Origin: Xanthobacteraceae bacterium
GTDB taxonomy: Bacteria > Pseudomonadota > Alphaproteobacteria > Rhizobiales > Xanthobacteraceae
DNA length: 61,418 nucleotides
Direction: 5' to 3'
Assembly: GCA_019746135.1 (NCBI GenBank)
Contig: JAIESI010000007.1
Coordinates: 1-61,418 of the forward strand
A program made the translations under genes and the position numbers. A model generated the notes under the pieces. That model searched no databases. It had not been told where the DNA came from and worked only from the letters and a program-made list of their open reading frames with translations. Shown piece after piece: positions 48,058-56,683 of the stretch (positions within the stretch are counted from its first letter, which is position 1; each line of letters starts with the position of its first letter).

Positions 48058-48459
48058 TCAACCCGCCGGAGGCGGCCAGCGCTTGAGTTTCTCGCGCCCG
48101 CCGGACGGCGGCTTCGCCACAGCATTCTGGCCGGCGGCGTCGGTGCCGCCCGCAGGCGGAACGGTCTCGGTGATGGCCTTCGTGACGGCGCATGCCGACT
48201 GCGCCAGTTGCGCATATTGTCCGACCTCACGCTGCACGCGTTCACCTTCGAATCGCAGCACCTCGCGCATTTCCTTGAGCTCGGCGATCAGCCCGTCGAG
48301 CTTGTCGATCGAGCTTGACGCCAGCCGCGCGACGAACGACCGGCCGCCATCCTCGAGCCGAGCAGGATGCGCAAGAGCCGGATTCGCAGGATGAGACGGC
48401 GCATTGGCGCTTGCATGGGCGGCCGCATGGTCGGCTGACGCGGATGTGGGAGCATTCAT
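48058..48459 (-). CDS. Hypothetical protein with central helical region
   Basis: 133 aa. The N-terminus is low complexity (Ala, His, Pro, Ser), then a helical, charged core at about 40-100 (SSSIDKLDGLIAELKEMREV, then GERVQREVGQYAQLAQ), and a Gly/Pro-rich tail. No signal or membrane segment. The ribosome site TAAGGAGAAGCG before the ATG at 48459 supports a real gene. It lies downstream of minCDE on the same strand but is separated by the repeat at 48538-48630. Function unknown. Confidence 0.6.
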   Translation of the reverse strand: MNAPTSASADHAAAHASANAPSHPANPALAHPARLEDGGRSFVARLASSSIDKLDGLIAELKEMREVLRFEGERVQREVGQYAQLAQSACAVTKAITETVPPAGGTDAAGQNAVAKPPSGGREKLKRWPPPAG

Positions 48460-48537
48460 CGCTTCTCCTTACGGTCGGTTTCGGTGTCTCGCTGCTGTCC
48501 GACGATCGCTTTGTGGAATCGCCTTGCACCGACATCC

Positions 48538-48630
48538 GTTCATTCCCGCGAAAGCGGGAATCCGGTTCTGCCCAGCCGCAGCATCCGCTTTGGGCAGGAC
48601 TGGGTCCCCGCTTTCGCGGGGACGAACGGG
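48538..48630. repeat. Palindromic intergenic element (third family)
   Basis: Two hairpins: ATTCCCGCGAAAGCGGGAAT near the left end and TCCCCGCTTTCGCGGGGA near the right, linked by about 50 bp. It lies between the minE stop and the start of the hypothetical gene downstream. Confidence 0.7.
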
Positions 48631-48663
48631 GCAGAGTATCGCCACCGCCATCGGCGGCAGCGA

Positions 48664-48906
48664 TCAGCTCGGCAGCTCGATATCGATCGCCAGCGTCGAG
48701 GTCGCGCCGCCGCGGCCCACCTTCACCTGGACCTTGTCCGGCTCCACCATGACGTGACGCCGGATCAGCGCCAGGATTTCCTCGCGCAGCACGCCGACGA
48801 GATCGGAGTTGGCCCCGAGCGTCCGCTCATAGGCCAGCAGGACCTTGAGACGTTCGCGCGCGAGCGGCGCGGAGCCGCGCCGGTTGATCCAGCCGAACAG
48901 GCTCAT
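48664..48906 (-). CDS. minE: Cell division topological specificity factor MinE
   Basis: 80 aa, slightly short for MinE. The N-terminal amphipathic MinD-interacting helix includes ARERLKVLLAYERTL near residues 16-30; the C-terminal dimerisation half ends with STLAIDIELP. MinE stimulates MinD ATPase and drives the pole-to-pole oscillation that keeps MinC away from mid-cell. The ATG overlaps the minD stop (ATGA). Confidence 0.94.
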   Translation of the reverse strand: MSLFGWINRRGSAPLARERLKVLLAYERTLGANSDLVGVLREEILALIRRHVMVEPDKVQVKVGRGGATSTLAIDIELPS

Positions 48907-49724
48907 GCCGCTCTCCGTCCGAACAGCTTGCCGAAAAAGCGCTTCCTGTCGCTCGGGATCGTCATCGGCACGCTTTCGCCCTTGAGACGCCGCACCGCGT
49001 CGCTGTAGGCGCGGGCCGCGGCACTGTCGGCGCTGCTGAGCGTGACCGGCGAGCCGATGTTGGAGGCGCGCAGCACATCCTGGCTCTCCGGCACGACGCC
49101 GAGCAACGGGATCGACAGGATGTCGAGCACGTCCTCGATGCTCAGCATCTCGCCTTTTTCGGCGCGCGCGGCGTCATAGCGCGTGATCAGGAGATGCTTC
49201 TGGATCCGCTCGCCCCTCTCTGCCTTCTCGGTCTTGGAGTCGAGCAGGCCGATGATGCGGTCCGAATCGCGCACCGAGGAGACCTCGGGATTGGTCACGA
49301 CGATCGCGGCATCGGCATGCCGCATGGCCAGCGTCGCTCCGCGCTCGATGCCGGCGGGGCTGTCGCAGATCACCCAGTCGAAGCGCTCGCGCAGCTCGGC
49401 GATGACATTGGCGACGCCCTCGTCGGTCAGCGCGTCCTTGTCGCGGGTCTGCGAGGCCGGCAGCAGCGACAGGGTTTCGAGACGCTTGTCGCGAATGAGC
49501 GCCTGCCCGAGCTTGGCGTGGCCCTGGATCACGCTGATCAGGTCGAACACCACGCGGCGCTCCGCGCCCATGATCAGGTCGAGATTGCGCAGGCCGACGT
49601 CAAAATCGACCATGACCACCGTCTGACCGGACTGCGCCAGCGCGGCCCCGATGGACGCGGACGAGGTGGTCTTGCCCACCCCGCCCTTGCCCGATGTCAC
49701 GACCAGTACCTGTGCCTGTGCCAT
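48903..49724 (-). CDS. minD: Septum site-determining ATPase MinD
   Basis: 273 aa ParA-family ATPase. The deviant Walker A is KGGVGKTT at about 13-20; later motifs include VDFDVGLRNLD and CDSPAGIERGA. The C-terminal amphipathic membrane-targeting helix appears as KRFFGKLFGRRA. Membrane-bound MinD recruits MinC; MinE releases it. It is 21 bp from minC. Confidence 0.97.
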   Translation of the reverse strand: MAQAQVLVVTSGKGGVGKTTSSASIGAALAQSGQTVVMVDFDVGLRNLDLIMGAERRVVFDLISVIQGHAKLGQALIRDKRLETLSLLPASQTRDKDALTDEGVANVIAELRERFDWVICDSPAGIERGATLAMRHADAAIVVTNPEVSSVRDSDRIIGLLDSKTEKAERGERIQKHLLITRYDAARAEKGEMLSIEDVLDILSIPLLGVVPESQDVLRASNIGSPVTLSSADSAAARAYSDAVRRLKGESVPMTIPSDRKRFFGKLFGRRAA

Positions 49725-49745
49725 TGTTGCTCCCTGTGAACGGCT

Positions 49746-50480
49746 TCAGTTGAGGGGCGCGACGAACATCACGTCGCCCTTGAGCCAGGCTTGGATCGGC
49801 TGGCTGCGCAATCTTGCTTCGATATCGTCAGCGGTCCGGTAGAAGCCGCTGATGGCGAGCAGCTCGGCTTCGACCTTGCTGCAGAAGATGCGGGCCCGCT
49901 CATTGCCGTGCGAGCCGGCAAAGGCGCGGCCGCGCAGCGTGCCATAAATGTGGATGGAGCCGCCGGCGATGACCTCGGCACCGGAGGCGACCGAGCCGAG
50001 CACGGTGATGTCGCCATGCGGAAAGACAATGCTCTGGCCGGAGCGCACCGGGCTTTCCAGCAGCAGCGTCGCCGGCTCCGGCTGAGCCGGCGCAGGCTCG
50101 ATGCACGGCGCGGGCTCCTGCGGCGCAGGCTCCTGTAGCGCGGAGTCTTGCGGCTCGGCGATCGCAACCGGGCGACCGCCGACAAGGACCGGCGGCAGAT
50201 CAGGCCCGACCTCGCTCGGGTCGATGCCCTCCAGGCCCATGATGCGGATGCCTCGCGCCAGCAACTCGTCAAGGAGTTGCACGATCGCGGAGTTACTGAG
50301 CGTCACCGCTGAGAGATCGAGAATGACCGGCTTGCCGACGAAGTATCCGGGCGCCTGGCTGATCCAGCCGTTGAGGTCGGCGAGCCAATCGTAGACCGGC
50401 GGTTCCGGCGTGAGCAGGTAGGCGAGATAAGAGCGCCCACGGAACCGTACCGACTTGCGCGAAGCAGACTGCACCGACAT
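49746..50480 (-). CDS. minC: Septum site-determining protein MinC
   Basis: 244 aa. The N-terminal FtsZ-inhibiting domain covers about 5-115, then an Ala/Pro/Glu-rich linker with repeated EPAP units (about 115-135), then the beta-helical MinD-binding C-domain with GQSIVFPHGDITVLGSVASG split by small changes and RGRAFAGSHGNERARIF. MinC blocks FtsZ ring formation at the poles. First gene of minCDE; a perfect CtrA box lies 55 bp upstream and a GANTC site 31 bp upstream. Confidence 0.96.
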   Translation of the reverse strand: MSVQSASRKSVRFRGRSYLAYLLTPEPPVYDWLADLNGWISQAPGYFVGKPVILDLSAVTLSNSAIVQLLDELLARGIRIMGLEGIDPSEVGPDLPPVLVGGRPVAIAEPQDSALQEPAPQEPAPCIEPAPAQPEPATLLLESPVRSGQSIVFPHGDITVLGSVASGAEVIAGGSIHIYGTLRGRAFAGSHGNERARIFCSKVEAELLAISGFYRTADDIEARLRSQPIQAWLKGDVMFVAPLN

Positions 50481-50534
50481 GACGACCCGCTTGTTGTTCT
50501 GTTCTTCGATGAATCCCGAGTAGGCGGCGCATGG

Positions 50535-50550
50535 TTAACGAGTGGTTAAC
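50535..50550. promoter_or_regulatory. Perfect CtrA box upstream of minC
   Basis: TTAA-CGAGTGG-TTAA followed by C. It shares its first eight bases with the cheA box. It lies 55 bp before the minC ATG. A GANTC site (GAATC) at 50511-50515 lies between it and the gene. Supports CtrA control of the Min system. Confidence 0.75.
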
Positions 50551-50739
50551 GCGCGGCGATTTGTTGTTGATTTGCGGGAGTTTACGGGCGCGAAAAAGTT
50601 CCAGTGTCGCCCGCGCAACAGCGCAGGCAGCGCGCGACGTAGTCCGCTACCGCGAACGCGGATCGCCAACGTAACCGGCTACCGTCCGCGCGCTCTCGTC
50701 GCGCGAATCACTTGTTCGCGTCCGTTGCGCGAGCGCGTT

Positions 50740-51273
50740 TCAGCCGCGTTGCGGCGCCCGCTTGCGCTTCGACGGCATTCGCCGCCGCGCGCCCTGCGCA
50801 TCCTGCACCTCGGACAAATGCCGCAGCGGCAACCGCCCCGTCTGCTTCACGCGCTCGAGCACGACCGAGGAGCGCACGCGCCCGACACTGCGGTGCGGCA
50901 GCAGGACGTCGTTGATGATGCGCGAGAGCGTCTTCAGATCCGGCACCGCGAGCTTGACCAGAAAGTCCGCCTCACCGGTCAGCGAATGGGCCTCCTGGAC
51001 CTCGTCCAGCCCGCGGATCAGCCTGGCAAAGGCCTGTCCGCTGTCGGGTGATTGCGTCGCGAGGCTGACCTGGACGAACACCAGCACGTCGAGGCCGACC
51101 GCCTCGTTCGCGAGCGCCGCGTGATAGCCCTGAATGACGCCGGACGCCTCCAGTGCCGAGCGACGCCGCGAACACTGCGAGGCCGACAGGCCGATCCGTT
51201 CAGCGAGCTGCAGGTTGGTCAGGCGGCCGTCGGCCTGCAGCGCGTCAAGCATTTTCAGATCAAAGGCGTCCAT
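50740..51273 (-). CDS. Lrp/AsnC-family transcriptional regulator
   Basis: 177 aa from ATG 51273; ATG 51288 would add five residues and neither has a strong ribosome site. The helix-turn-helix lies at about 3-55 (NLQLAERIGLSASQCSRRRS) and the RAM ligand-binding/oligomer domain at about 63-145 (VFVQVSLATQ, AHSLTGEADFLVKLAV). A basic tail rich in Arg follows. The gene is divergent from hppD, whose product is in tyrosine/phenylalanine breakdown, so an amino-acid-responsive control of hppD is likely. Confidence 0.88.
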   Translation of the reverse strand: MDAFDLKMLDALQADGRLTNLQLAERIGLSASQCSRRRSALEASGVIQGYHAALANEAVGLDVLVFVQVSLATQSPDSGQAFARLIRGLDEVQEAHSLTGEADFLVKLAVPDLKTLSRIINDVLLPHRSVGRVRSSVVLERVKQTGRLPLRHLSEVQDAQGARRRMPSKRKRAPQRG

Positions 51274-51405
51274 GAACAGATTCCGCATAAAATCACGTCT
51301 TTATGACGATATCGTGCACTAATTTGCGGTTCAAGCTTCACTTCGCACGATCTTCGCGCCGGATGTGCAGTAAAAATACGCCGCGAGTGAAGCTTGGAGG
51401 AACCC
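51274..51405. promoter_or_regulatory. Divergent lrp/hppD promoter region
   Basis: 132 bp; an AT-richer stretch (51284-51340) with AAAATCACGTCTTTATGACG suggests Lrp-type binding. Holds the hppD ribosome site GGAGGAA at 51395-51401. Confidence 0.5.
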
Positions 51406-52506
51406 ATGGGCCCGTTTCCGCACGACGCCCCGCCGGCGCAGATCAGCGCAGAAAATCCGGCCGGCACCGACGGCTTTGAATTTGTCGAGTTCGCCCATCC
51501 GCGGCCGGCCGAGCTCGCAGCGCTGTTCGAGCGCATGGGCTACACGGCGGTGGCGCGGCACCGGACCAAGGCCATCACGGTCTATCGCCAGGGCGACATC
51601 AACTACCTCCTCAATGCCGAGCCGACGAGCTTTGCGGCGCGTTTCGTGGCCGAGCACGGCCCCTGCGCGCCGGCGATGGCGTGGCGCGTGGTCGATGCCA
51701 ACCATGCCTTCGAGCGCGCGGTTAAGCTTGGTGCCAAACCCTATGCCGGTGCGGACAAGACGCTGGCGGTGCCGGCCATCAAGGGCATCGGCGGCTCGCT
51801 GCTCTATTTCGTCGACCGCTACGGTGCAAAGGGCTCGGCCTACGACGCCGATTTCGAATGGACCGGCGCGCGCGATCCGAAGCCTGAGGGCGTGGGGTTT
51901 GGCTACCTCGACCACCTGACCCACAACGTGAAGCGCGGCAACATGGACACGTGGTTCAAGTTCTACAGCCGCCTGTTCAACTTCCGTGAGATCCGCTTCT
52001 TCAACATCGAGGGCAAGCGCACCGGGCTGTTTTCGCGGGCGCTGACCAGCCCGTGCGGCCGCATCCGCATTCCGATCAACGAATCGGCCGACGCAAGCTC
52101 GCAGATCGAGGAATTTCTGCGGGTCTACAACGGCGAAGGCATCCAGCACATCGCCGTCGGCACCGACGCGATCTACGACGCGGCCGACGCGCTTGCGGGC
52201 AACGGCCTGCAGTTCATGCCCGGGCCTCCTGATGTGTACTACGAGAAGAGCTTTGAACGGGTGCGCGGCCACACCGAGCCCCTCGCGCGCATGAAACGAC
52301 ACGGCATCCTGATCGACGGCGAAGGCGTGGCCGACGGCGGCAACTCCCGGATTCTGTTGCAGGTGTTTTCCAAGACCGTCATCGGCCCGATCTTCTTCGA
52401 ATTCATCCAGCGGAAGGGCGACGACGGCTTCGGCGAAGGCAACTTCAAGGCGCTGTTCGAGTCGATCGAGGAAGACCAGATCCGCCGCGGTGTGCTGACG
52501 GCTTAG
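51406..52506 (+). CDS. hppD: 4-hydroxyphenylpyruvate dioxygenase
   Basis: 366 aa with two VOC modules. Iron ligands: His in DHLTH (about 170), H248 in the IQHIAVGTD segment and E332 in FFEFIQRKG, the classical His-His-Glu set. It converts 4-hydroxyphenylpyruvate to homogentisate in tyrosine degradation. The start at 51406 follows GGAGGAA; a start at 51394 would fall in that ribosome site. It is divergent from an Lrp-type regulator and followed by two receptor genes. Confidence 0.95.
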   Translation: MGPFPHDAPPAQISAENPAGTDGFEFVEFAHPRPAELAALFERMGYTAVARHRTKAITVYRQGDINYLLNAEPTSFAARFVAEHGPCAPAMAWRVVDANHAFERAVKLGAKPYAGADKTLAVPAIKGIGGSLLYFVDRYGAKGSAYDADFEWTGARDPKPEGVGFGYLDHLTHNVKRGNMDTWFKFYSRLFNFREIRFFNIEGKRTGLFSRALTSPCGRIRIPINESADASSQIEEFLRVYNGEGIQHIAVGTDAIYDAADALAGNGLQFMPGPPDVYYEKSFERVRGHTEPLARMKRHGILIDGEGVADGGNSRILLQVFSKTVIGPIFFEFIQRKGDDGFGEGNFKALFESIEEDQIRRGVLTA

Positions 52507-52593
52507 CCGCCGAAGCTTCTCAATCCAACAAGGCATTGTGGCGGTTGACGCCCGCGCCTTGTCCGTCAGCAAAAAACCAAAGGGGGAAATGCG

Positions 52594-53565
52594 ATGGGTG
52601 CGGCCGTTCCGAGGACCAGCATTGTCGCGTTCTTTCTGCTCGCGCTATCGGCAGCCGCGGTGGCGCAAGACTATCCGAACCGGCCGGTCACCATTCTGGT
52701 CCCGCAAGCGCCGGGGGCTTCCAGCGATCTGGTGGCGCGCACACTGGCCGAACGGCTGCAGCCGCTGTGGGGGCAAAGCGTCGTGGTCGACAACCGGCCG
52801 GGCGCGGGCGGCAACGTCGGCGCAGCCATCGCGGCGCGGGCCGCGCCCGACGGCTACACGTTGATGATCGGCACCGACGCGATGATGACCTCGAACGTGC
52901 ATCTCTACAGGAACATGCCGTTCGACCCGATCAAGGACTTCGCGCCGGTGGCGATGGCCGGTGCCAACATCATTTGCCTTGCGGTCCACGAAAGCACGCC
53001 GGTGAAGACGGTGCCGGAGCTGATCGCCTATGCGAAAGCCAATCCCGGCAAGCTGAAATACGGCACGCCGGGCGCGGCTTCGCCCCACCATCTGGCCGGC
53101 GAACTGCTCGCGCTGAAGGCCGGCATTGAGATCGAGCAGGTGCCGTATCGCGGCGGCGGCCCGGCGGCCAACGACTTGCTCGGCGGCCACATTCCTATGG
53201 CGTTCATTTCACTGTCCTCCGCGGTGCCGCTGCTGCCGTCCGGCAAGATCAGGGTCGTCGCGCTGATCGACAAGAGCCGCTACGTCGCCATGCCCGACGT
53301 CCCGACCATCGGCGAAACAATCCCGGGCTTCGAAATGTCGTCGTGGCTCGGCGTGTTCGCGCCGGCCGCCACGCCGGCCCCGCTGGTCGCCCGGATCGGC
53401 GACACCATGACCAGGATATTCAACGATCCGCAGGTGAAGGAGAAGCTGGCGACGCTCGGCCAGGTGGTCGGTTCGATCACGCGATCAGAGCTTGCGGCGA
53501 TGATCAAGCGGGACACCGAGGTGCGCGCAGCTTTGATCAAGGCCGCCAATATCCAGCCGCAATAG
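52594..53565 (+). CDS. Bug/TctC-family periplasmic solute-binding receptor (copy 3)
   Basis: 323 aa. Signal peptide at about 1-25 (FFLLALSAAAVAQ). Family stretches: YPNRPVTILVPQAPGASSD, VDNRPGAGGNVG, AYAKANPGKLKYGTPG and VPYRGGGPAANDLL. It is 87 bp downstream of hppD and may share a regulon with it. Ligand unknown; no permease subunits nearby. Distinct in sequence from the next copy, so not a simple duplication. Confidence 0.92.
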   Translation: MGAAVPRTSIVAFFLLALSAAAVAQDYPNRPVTILVPQAPGASSDLVARTLAERLQPLWGQSVVVDNRPGAGGNVGAAIAARAAPDGYTLMIGTDAMMTSNVHLYRNMPFDPIKDFAPVAMAGANIICLAVHESTPVKTVPELIAYAKANPGKLKYGTPGAASPHHLAGELLALKAGIEIEQVPYRGGGPAANDLLGGHIPMAFISLSSAVPLLPSGKIRVVALIDKSRYVAMPDVPTIGETIPGFEMSSWLGVFAPAATPAPLVARIGDTMTRIFNDPQVKEKLATLGQVVGSITRSELAAMIKRDTEVRAALIKAANIQPQ

Positions 53566-53635
53566 GGCCGGCGCGCCGTCGGAGGACCGCTGGCAACATC
53601 GACATCACGCGAGATGCGAAAAAAGAGGGAACGCC

Positions 53636-54613
53636 ATGAAACTGACCCGCCGCCACTTTGTCCGCCTCGCCGCAGGCGCGGCCTCGATGCCGGCGCTGCC
53701 ATGGGCCGCCCGTGCGCAAGCCTATCCGACGCGGCCCATCACGGTGATGGTGTTCGTCGGCCCCGGCGGCACGCCCGACATCATCGCGCGCGTGATCGGC
53801 CAGGCGCTGACGCAGCGGCTCGGACAGTCGGTGCTGGTCGAAAACCGGCCGGGCGGCGCGGGCAATATCGCCCTGCAGGCCGTGGCGCGCGCACCCGCCG
53901 ACGGCTACACGCTGCTGCAGGTGGCCACGCCGCATGCCATCAACGTCACGCTCTACGAAAAGAGCCCGGTCAATGTCATGAGCGACATCGTGCCGATCGC
54001 CGGCACCAATTCCGATTCCTTCGTGATGCTGGTGCCCGCGGCGTTCCCGGCCAAGACCGTTCCCGAGCTCATCGCCTATGCGAAGGCCAACCCCGGCAAG
54101 GTCAACGTGGCGTCGGCCGGAACCGCGAATCTGACCCATCTCTCGGCCGAGCTGTTCCGGATGCGGACCGGCATCGACTGGGTGCATGTGCCGTTCCGCG
54201 GGTCGCCGGCCGCGCACGCGGCGTTGCTGGCCGGCGAAGTGCAAGTCATGTTCGATGCCGTCGCCGCGGCGCTGCCGCACATCCAGTCGGGCGCGTTGCG
54301 CGCGCTCGGGGTGTCGGCCACGGCGCGCATGCGAGTGCTGCCGGACATTCCGCCGATCGGCGATTTCGTCCCGGGCTTCGAGGTGACCGGATGGCTCGGC
54401 TACGGTGCGCCCAAGGGGACGCCGGCCGAAATCATCACGAGGCTTCACCGGGAGGTCAACGCGGCGCTCGCCGATCCGGCGATCAACGCGCGCCTGCTCG
54501 AGCTCGGCAGCGTCCCGCGCCCGGGCTCCACCGCCGACTTTTCCAGGCTCATCGCCGATGAGACCGAGAAGTGGGGCAAGGTGATCAAATTCGCCGGCAT
54601 CAAGGCAGAGTAG
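53636..54613 (+). CDS. Bug/TctC-family periplasmic solute-binding receptor (copy 4)
   Basis: 325 aa. The N-terminus has a twin-arginine-type leader (LTRRHFVRLAAGAASMPAL, then AARAQA), which suggests Tat export in contrast to the Sec-type leaders of the other copies. Landmarks: YPTRPITVMVFVGPGGTPD, VENRPGGAGN, VPFRGSPAAHAALL. It is 70 bp from copy 3 and 94 bp from an acyl-CoA ligase, probably one transcription unit. Ligand unknown. Confidence 0.92.
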   Translation: MKLTRRHFVRLAAGAASMPALPWAARAQAYPTRPITVMVFVGPGGTPDIIARVIGQALTQRLGQSVLVENRPGGAGNIALQAVARAPADGYTLLQVATPHAINVTLYEKSPVNVMSDIVPIAGTNSDSFVMLVPAAFPAKTVPELIAYAKANPGKVNVASAGTANLTHLSAELFRMRTGIDWVHVPFRGSPAAHAALLAGEVQVMFDAVAAALPHIQSGALRALGVSATARMRVLPDIPPIGDFVPGFEVTGWLGYGAPKGTPAEIITRLHREVNAALADPAINARLLELGSVPRPGSTADFSRLIADETEKWGKVIKFAGIKAE

Positions 54614-54707
54614 CGATATCGATATCGCTGCCGGCGCGACAAGGGTGCTATCACTCCTTGCGGATCTTTCGGGCGTTCGCACACGCGGTGAGAATGACGG
54701 CGGGGCA

Positions 54708-56663
54708 ATGGTTGCGTTGATACGGATCGAAGGCCTGCGAGCCGAATCAACGGTGATATCGGAAACCGCGGATGCGGCGCTCTTGAGCCGGCCGTTGCGT
54801 TCCCTGGCGGACATCGAGGACATCGAGCGCGTCCCGCTCGACCAGCGAATACGAATCGATAACTTCTCACGCCGCGTTGCCCTCGCGCTTGAAGCGCGAG
54901 CCGCCGACGAGATCGCGATTCACTACGTTCCGGACGGCGACGTCGGCCGCGATGCGGAGGGCGTGTCGTTCGGCGAGTTGAAGCGCAACATCGCAGGAAC
55001 CGCAGCGCTGCTGGCAAGCCGCGGCATCGGCCGGAGCGACGTGGTCGCGGTGCTGATGCCGGCGGTGCCAGCGGTCTACTGGTCGATCCTCGGCGCCATG
55101 GCCGCGGCGGTCGCCTTCCCGGTCAACTGGATGCTGGAGCCGAAGTACGTTCTCGGCCTGCTGAAAGAGGCGAATGTTCGAGCCGTGGTCGCGCTCGGAC
55201 CCACACCGGGCTTCCAGATCTGGGAATCGCTGATGCAGATCGCCGCAGATTTGCCGCCCGGCACGCAGATCTGGTCGGTCGCCGGCCCCGGCGGCGCAAT
55301 CCTGCCGGACAGCGATCTCGACACAGCGATCGGGCAGCAGCCGGGCGGCGCGCTGTGGCCCGCGTCGGTCACCGGCAACGACATCGCCGCTTTGGTGCAT
55401 TCCGGCGGCACCACCGGCCTGCCGAAGATCGTCAAGCTGTCGCACCGGAACATGTCGTACCGGCATTGGACGACGCAACTCGCGCAGCAGCTGGTGTTCG
55501 GCGAGGTCATCCTGCACGACACGCCGATGTTCCATGTCGGCGGCCTGATCGGCCGCATCCTGCCGCCGCTCGCGAGCGGCGCGAGCGTTCTCATCCCCAC
55601 GGTGCTCGGCGCGCGCGACAAGCGCTACATCGCGAACTACTGGAGGTTCGCAGAGAAATACCGGCTGACGCGGCTGTCCGCGGTGCCGACCACGCTCGCG
55701 GTGCTGGCAAAGTCGCCGCCGGTCGGCGTCGACCTCTCCTCGCTGCGGCCGAATTTCATCACCGGCTCGACCTCGCTGCCGGTTTCGGTGCAGCGGCGCT
55801 TCGAGGAGATCTCCGGCGTGCGGGTGCTCAACTCCTACGGCATGACCGAGAACACCGCGAGCATTGCCGTCGACCCGCGCGACGGTTCGCGCAAGGAAGG
55901 CGGCTCCGGTCTTCGCGCGCCCTATACGCAGGTCCGGACGGTCGCTGTCAGCGGGCCCGAGGCGGGCCGTCGCCTTTGCGGGACCGACGAGATCGGCATG
56001 CTGCAGATCAGGGGGCCGGGCCAGGCGGCCGGCTATCTCAATCCGGCGCATGGCAAGGACGGGCGCACCGACGACGGCTGGACCATCAGCGGCGACCTCG
56101 GTCGGATCGACGGCGACGGGTTCATCTTCGTCACCGGCCGCGCCAAGGACATCATCATCCGCGGCGGCCACAACATCGATCCGAGCCTGATCGAGGAGCC
56201 GCTCTTGCAGTTTCCCGACGTCGTCCACGCGGCCGCTGTCGGCAAGCCGGACAGCCACGCGGGCGAGCTGCCGGTCGCCTATGTGCAGCTCGTTCCCGGC
56301 TCCAAGGCAACGCCGGACGAGATCGCGGCGTTTCTCGAGCCGCGGATCGCGGAACGAGCGGCGATGCCGAAGGAGATCATCGTGCTCGACAGCCTGCCGC
56401 TGACGAATGTCGGCAAGCCGCTGAAGAGCGTGCTGCGCCAGGACATCGCCGAGCGCACGTTCCGGAAGGTGCTGGCGGACACCACCGGGCTCTCCTGCGA
56501 ACAGGGCCAGCTCCGCGTCGCGGTCGAACCGCATCCGACGCGCGGCGTCGTGGTGAGCATCGCGATCACGGGCGTCGATGCATCCGCGCGGGCCGAGCAC
56601 TCGGCGCGGATTGCCGAGGCCATGGACCGCTATTCCATGGCCTATAGCTGCGAATGGCGATGA
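54708..56663 (+). CDS. AMP-forming acyl-CoA ligase
   Basis: 651 aa. The nucleotide motif HSGGTTGLPK is at residues 231-240; NSYGMTENTA and WTISGDLGRIDGDGF with FVTGRAKDIIIRGG follow in the expected order, and the C-terminal lid has LPLTNVGKPLK. It activates a fatty or aromatic acid to the CoA thioester; the class cannot be narrowed further. The start at 54708 follows GGCGGGG. It follows two receptors in tandem and converges with the cupin gene 20 bp away. Confidence 0.9.
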   Translation: MVALIRIEGLRAESTVISETADAALLSRPLRSLADIEDIERVPLDQRIRIDNFSRRVALALEARAADEIAIHYVPDGDVGRDAEGVSFGELKRNIAGTAALLASRGIGRSDVVAVLMPAVPAVYWSILGAMAAAVAFPVNWMLEPKYVLGLLKEANVRAVVALGPTPGFQIWESLMQIAADLPPGTQIWSVAGPGGAILPDSDLDTAIGQQPGGALWPASVTGNDIAALVHSGGTTGLPKIVKLSHRNMSYRHWTTQLAQQLVFGEVILHDTPMFHVGGLIGRILPPLASGASVLIPTVLGARDKRYIANYWRFAEKYRLTRLSAVPTTLAVLAKSPPVGVDLSSLRPNFITGSTSLPVSVQRRFEEISGVRVLNSYGMTENTASIAVDPRDGSRKEGGSGLRAPYTQVRTVAVSGPEAGRRLCGTDEIGMLQIRGPGQAAGYLNPAHGKDGRTDDGWTISGDLGRIDGDGFIFVTGRAKDIIIRGGHNIDPSLIEEPLLQFPDVVHAAAVGKPDSHAGELPVAYVQLVPGSKATPDEIAAFLEPRIAERAAMPKEIIVLDSLPLTNVGKPLKSVLRQDIAERTFRKVLADTTGLSCEQGQLRVAVEPHPTRGVVVSIAITGVDASARAEHSARIAEAMDRYSMAYSCEWR

Positions 56664-56683
56664 GCCGGCGGGACCGTCCTGTG

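Noticed and set aside
47717..48394. 225-codon plus-strand frame
   Set aside because: It crosses the inverted-repeat element and lies antisense to the hypothetical gene at 48058-48459, which has a good ribosome site.
52594..54613. Recent tandem duplication of receptor genes
   Set aside because: The two neighbouring receptors differ in leader type and in most of their sequence, so they are not a recent copy of each other.
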